Source of the DNA: Pseudoclavibacter sp. CFCC 11306
GTDB lineage: Bacteria > Actinomycetota > Actinomycetes > Actinomycetales > Microbacteriaceae
Assembly: GCF_008831235.1 (NCBI RefSeq)
Contig: NZ_WBKF01000002.1
Coordinates: forward strand, 62,001 to 126,000
Direction of reading: 5' to 3'
DNA length: 64,000 nt
A program made the translations under genes and the position numbers. Below are positions 62,329 through 64,000 of the stretch, piece after piece; positions within the stretch are counted from its first letter, which is position 1, and each line of letters opens with the position of its first letter. Under the pieces are notes generated by a model. The model was not told where the DNA came from. It made no database searches and worked only from the letters and a program-made list of their open reading frames with translations.

Positions 62329-63243
62329 TCAGGGCCTGAGATAGTCCGGCGCATCGGGCAGCCCGAACACCTTCTCGAGCGTGTGCACGTCGTGCTGTCG
62401 CATCCAGCTGGCCAGGGGCACGCCGACGTAGCGGTAGTGCCAGGCCTCTTCCATGTATCCGGTGGTCTGCTCCTGGCCGGTCTCGTAGCGCTGCACAAAG
62501 CCGAAACGCCAAGAGTTCTGCTGCAGCCAGGTGCCGAGCCCGGTGTGAGCGAACTCGTTGCACAGCTCGCACGGAGGCTGGGTCTCGTTGATGTCGCAGG
62601 CCAGGCCCGTCTGGTGCTCGCTGTGGCCGGGACGCGACGAGTAGCGGTCTGCGGCTGCCTGCCCGTCGCGTCGTTCGTACGTTCCGTAGAGGGCCTGCTG
62701 ACGCTGATAGCTGCGGAACCCGCTGATGATCTGGATGCCCTGGCCGACCTCGCGCTGTGCGGCGGCGTCCATGTCGTGCAGCGCGGCAGCCGCGTCGTGA
62801 CGCATGCGCTCGCCGTCACGGTTCACTGAGACGTCGACGGTGTCGAGATCGTCAGGCTGCCAGTCGATCGGAGAGAGCGGGCGCGCCTTGTTCGTCACGA
62901 CCCAGATCGAGGACGGATCGTCGGTGGAGTGCTGTGTGAGGTCGAGATCGGTGTCGAGCGGGGGGAGCGCCGATGTGTCAGACCACTCGATCTGCTCGTG
63001 CGGCTCGGCCGCGGATGACGGCTCGGTGGTGGCCTCGTCGCTCTGGGCCTCGGTGGCGGGGTCGCCTTCGCCGCGTTCGAGCAGCGGCACCAGCGCGATC
63101 ATCAGCACGGCCAGCAGCGTCATGGCGATGGTCGCCACACGAATGCGCAGCTGACGGCGATGTTCGGCGATCTGGTGCGGATGTCGCCCCGGGCGCAGCT
63201 GGGCGCGACGACCGGGCGGAGTGGGGAGGCGTCGGTCGATCAC
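62329..63243 (-). CDS. VanY-type D-alanyl-D-alanine carboxypeptidase
   Basis: A 304-residue membrane-anchored peptidase of the VanY/DacC (M15B) family that trims the terminal D-Ala from peptidoglycan stem peptides. One transmembrane helix (about 35-55) follows an Arg/His-rich cytoplasmic start; the zinc site is carried by SRPGHSEHQTGLACDI (His and Asp ligands) and EAWHYRYVG (third His). A Cys pair (CELC) lies after the first site. The GTG at 63243 overlaps the pheA stop by four bases (GTGA), so it is translated after pheA. The acidic linker (60-100) spans to the wall. Confidence 0.88.
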   Translation of the reverse strand: MIDRRLPTPPGRRAQLRPGRHPHQIAEHRRQLRIRVATIAMTLLAVLMIALVPLLERGEGDPATEAQSDEATTEPSSAAEPHEQIEWSDTSALPPLDTDLDLTQHSTDDPSSIWVVTNKARPLSPIDWQPDDLDTVDVSVNRDGERMRHDAAAALHDMDAAAQREVGQGIQIISGFRSYQRQQALYGTYERRDGQAAADRYSSRPGHSEHQTGLACDINETQPPCELCNEFAHTGLGTWLQQNSWRFGFVQRYETGQEQTTGYMEEAWHYRYVGVPLASWMRQHDVHTLEKVFGLPDAPDYLRP

Positions 63244-64000
63244 TGCAGAAGCGCCTCGTACCACTGGGCGGCGTCTTCATAGTCGTCGTTGGTCTGATGC
63301 GGCATGGGCTCGCAGGCTTCGCGCGTCGCTCGTGGGTAGGAGCCCAGGAACACGACGTTCGGGCTGAAACGGTGCACACCGCGCAGTGCCTCGGCGACTC
63401 GGGCGTCGAGGGCGTGCCCCTCGAGATCGATGTTGAACCGGTACCGGCCGAGTTCGTCTCCGATGGGCCGCGACTCGATGCGAGTCATGTTGATGCCGCG
63501 GGTGCTGAACTGCTCGAGCAGTCTCAGCAGCGCACCGGCCTCGTCGACCGGCAGCTCGGCGATCAGGCTCGTCTTGTCTGCTCCGGTCGGTGCAGGCAGA
63601 CCGCGGTCGGGGCCGAGCAGCACGAACCGGGTCACGGCGTTGCGATTGTCGCCGATGTCACGGGCGAGCACCTCGAGATCATAGTGGTCGAGCACCCGCT
63701 CTCCGGCGATGGCGGCGTCGATGTTCTGATCGTGCAGCGCGCTCGCGGCGGCTGCGGCGTTCGACGGCGCCGGCAGAAAATCGTGTTCGGGCAGATGGTC
63801 GGCCAGCCAGGTGCGGCACTGCGGGTACGACATCGGATGCGTGGTGAGGTGGCGCACATCGCTCAGGGTCGTGCCTGGTCGGGCCAGCAGATGGAAGGTG
63901 ATGGGCACCAGGCGTTCGCCGAGGATGCGCACGCCCGGCATCGTGGCCAGGGCGTCGAGCGTGGCGCTGACGCCGCCCTCGATCGAGTTCTCGATGGGGA
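63240..64000 (-). CDS. pheA: Prephenate dehydratase, C-terminal part (cut by window edge)
   Basis: The last 253 or so codons of prephenate dehydratase, which makes phenylpyruvate for phenylalanine synthesis. The visible part starts with the catalytic-domain motif ENSIEGG (residues just inside the edge), includes TRFVLLG, and ends in a regulatory ACT domain with KTSLIAELPVDEAGALLRLL and the GINMTRIESRP phenylalanine-binding motif. The N-terminal 20-30 residues are outside the window. The stop overlaps the carboxypeptidase start. Confidence 0.93.
   Translation of the reverse strand, partial: PIENSIEGGVSATLDALATMPGVRILGERLVPITFHLLARPGTTLSDVRHLTTHPMSYPQCRTWLADHLPEHDFLPAPSNAAAAASALHDQNIDAAIAGERVLDHYDLEVLARDIGDNRNAVTRFVLLGPDRGLPAPTGADKTSLIAELPVDEAGALLRLLEQFSTRGINMTRIESRPIGDELGRYRFNIDLEGHALDARVAEALRGVHRFSPNVVFLGSYPRATREACEPMPHQTNDDYEDAAQWYEALLQ

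Noticed and set aside
1-64000. CRISPR array, insertion sequence, prophage or defence island
   Set aside because: No regularly spaced repeats, transposase, integrase, phage or restriction genes were seen.

Overview
The window is the replication-origin region of a GC-rich, Gram-positive actinobacterium, most likely Micrococcales and probably Microbacteriaceae. The evidence is the gene order (pcnA, DUF6049, murJ, trxB, trxA ... parB, parA, rsmG, khpB, yidC, yidD, rnpA, rpmH, dnaA, oriC, dnaN, recF, dciA, gyrB, gyrA, DUF3566, tRNA-Ile, tRNA-Ala) and the downstream fhaA-fhaB-pstP-rodA-pbpA-pknA-pknB block. The family assignment is inference from synteny; no 16S gene is present.

Layout. 1-6000: the start of pcnA (reverse), then the envelope genes DUF6049 and murJ, and trxB-trxA behind a good SigR-type promoter match. 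6100-8550: a PLP aminotransferase and a D-Ala-D-Ala ligase-type ATP-grasp enzyme. 8560-14520 (reverse strand): parB, parA, a 61-residue unknown protein, rsmG, khpB, yidC, yidD, rnpA and rpmH, with three parS sites around parAB. 14520-17530: the dnaA promoter region, dnaA and an oriC of about 1.1 kb with at least four perfect DnaA boxes. 17535-25700: dnaN, recF, dciA, gyrB, gyrA and a DUF3566 gene. 25780-26015: two tRNA genes, followed by about 600 bases without a convincing gene.

26650-36070: more lineage-specific genes. These are an OpuC-type osmoprotectant ABC operon divergent from a padR-quinone oxidoreductase pair, panB, a zinc alcohol dehydrogenase of butanediol dehydrogenase type, a helical membrane protein of unknown role, a cyclophilin, a rhomboid protease and crgA. 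36100-46700: class E sortase, a 51-residue membrane protein, a glutamine amidotransferase, and then the reverse-strand growth and signalling operon, in which two PASTA kinases, a PP2C phosphatase and two FHA proteins surround RodA and a class B PBP. 46841-52930: tRNA-Leu and a glycerol-3-phosphate/glycerophosphodiester uptake system (ugpC divergent from ugpA-ugpE-ugpB, then a phosphodiesterase) with a PhoP-box-like repeat array between ugpC and ugpA. 53000-64000: asparagine-type permease with its GntR regulator, a HerA-like ATPase (DUF853), a family 2 glycosyltransferase, tRNA-Ser, a HAD phosphatase, serS, a diacylglycerol-kinase-family enzyme, a VanY-type carboxypeptidase and the end of pheA.

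How it fits together: the first half couples chromosome replication and segregation with ribosome/tRNA maturation and membrane protein insertion. The second half couples septal and elongation cell-wall synthesis to serine/threonine phosphorylation, with stress-responsive uptake systems (osmotic, phosphate, amino acid) in between. I see no prophage, insertion sequence, CRISPR array or defence island. The unusual content is regulatory architecture and a few small unknown proteins rather than a clear new multigene system.
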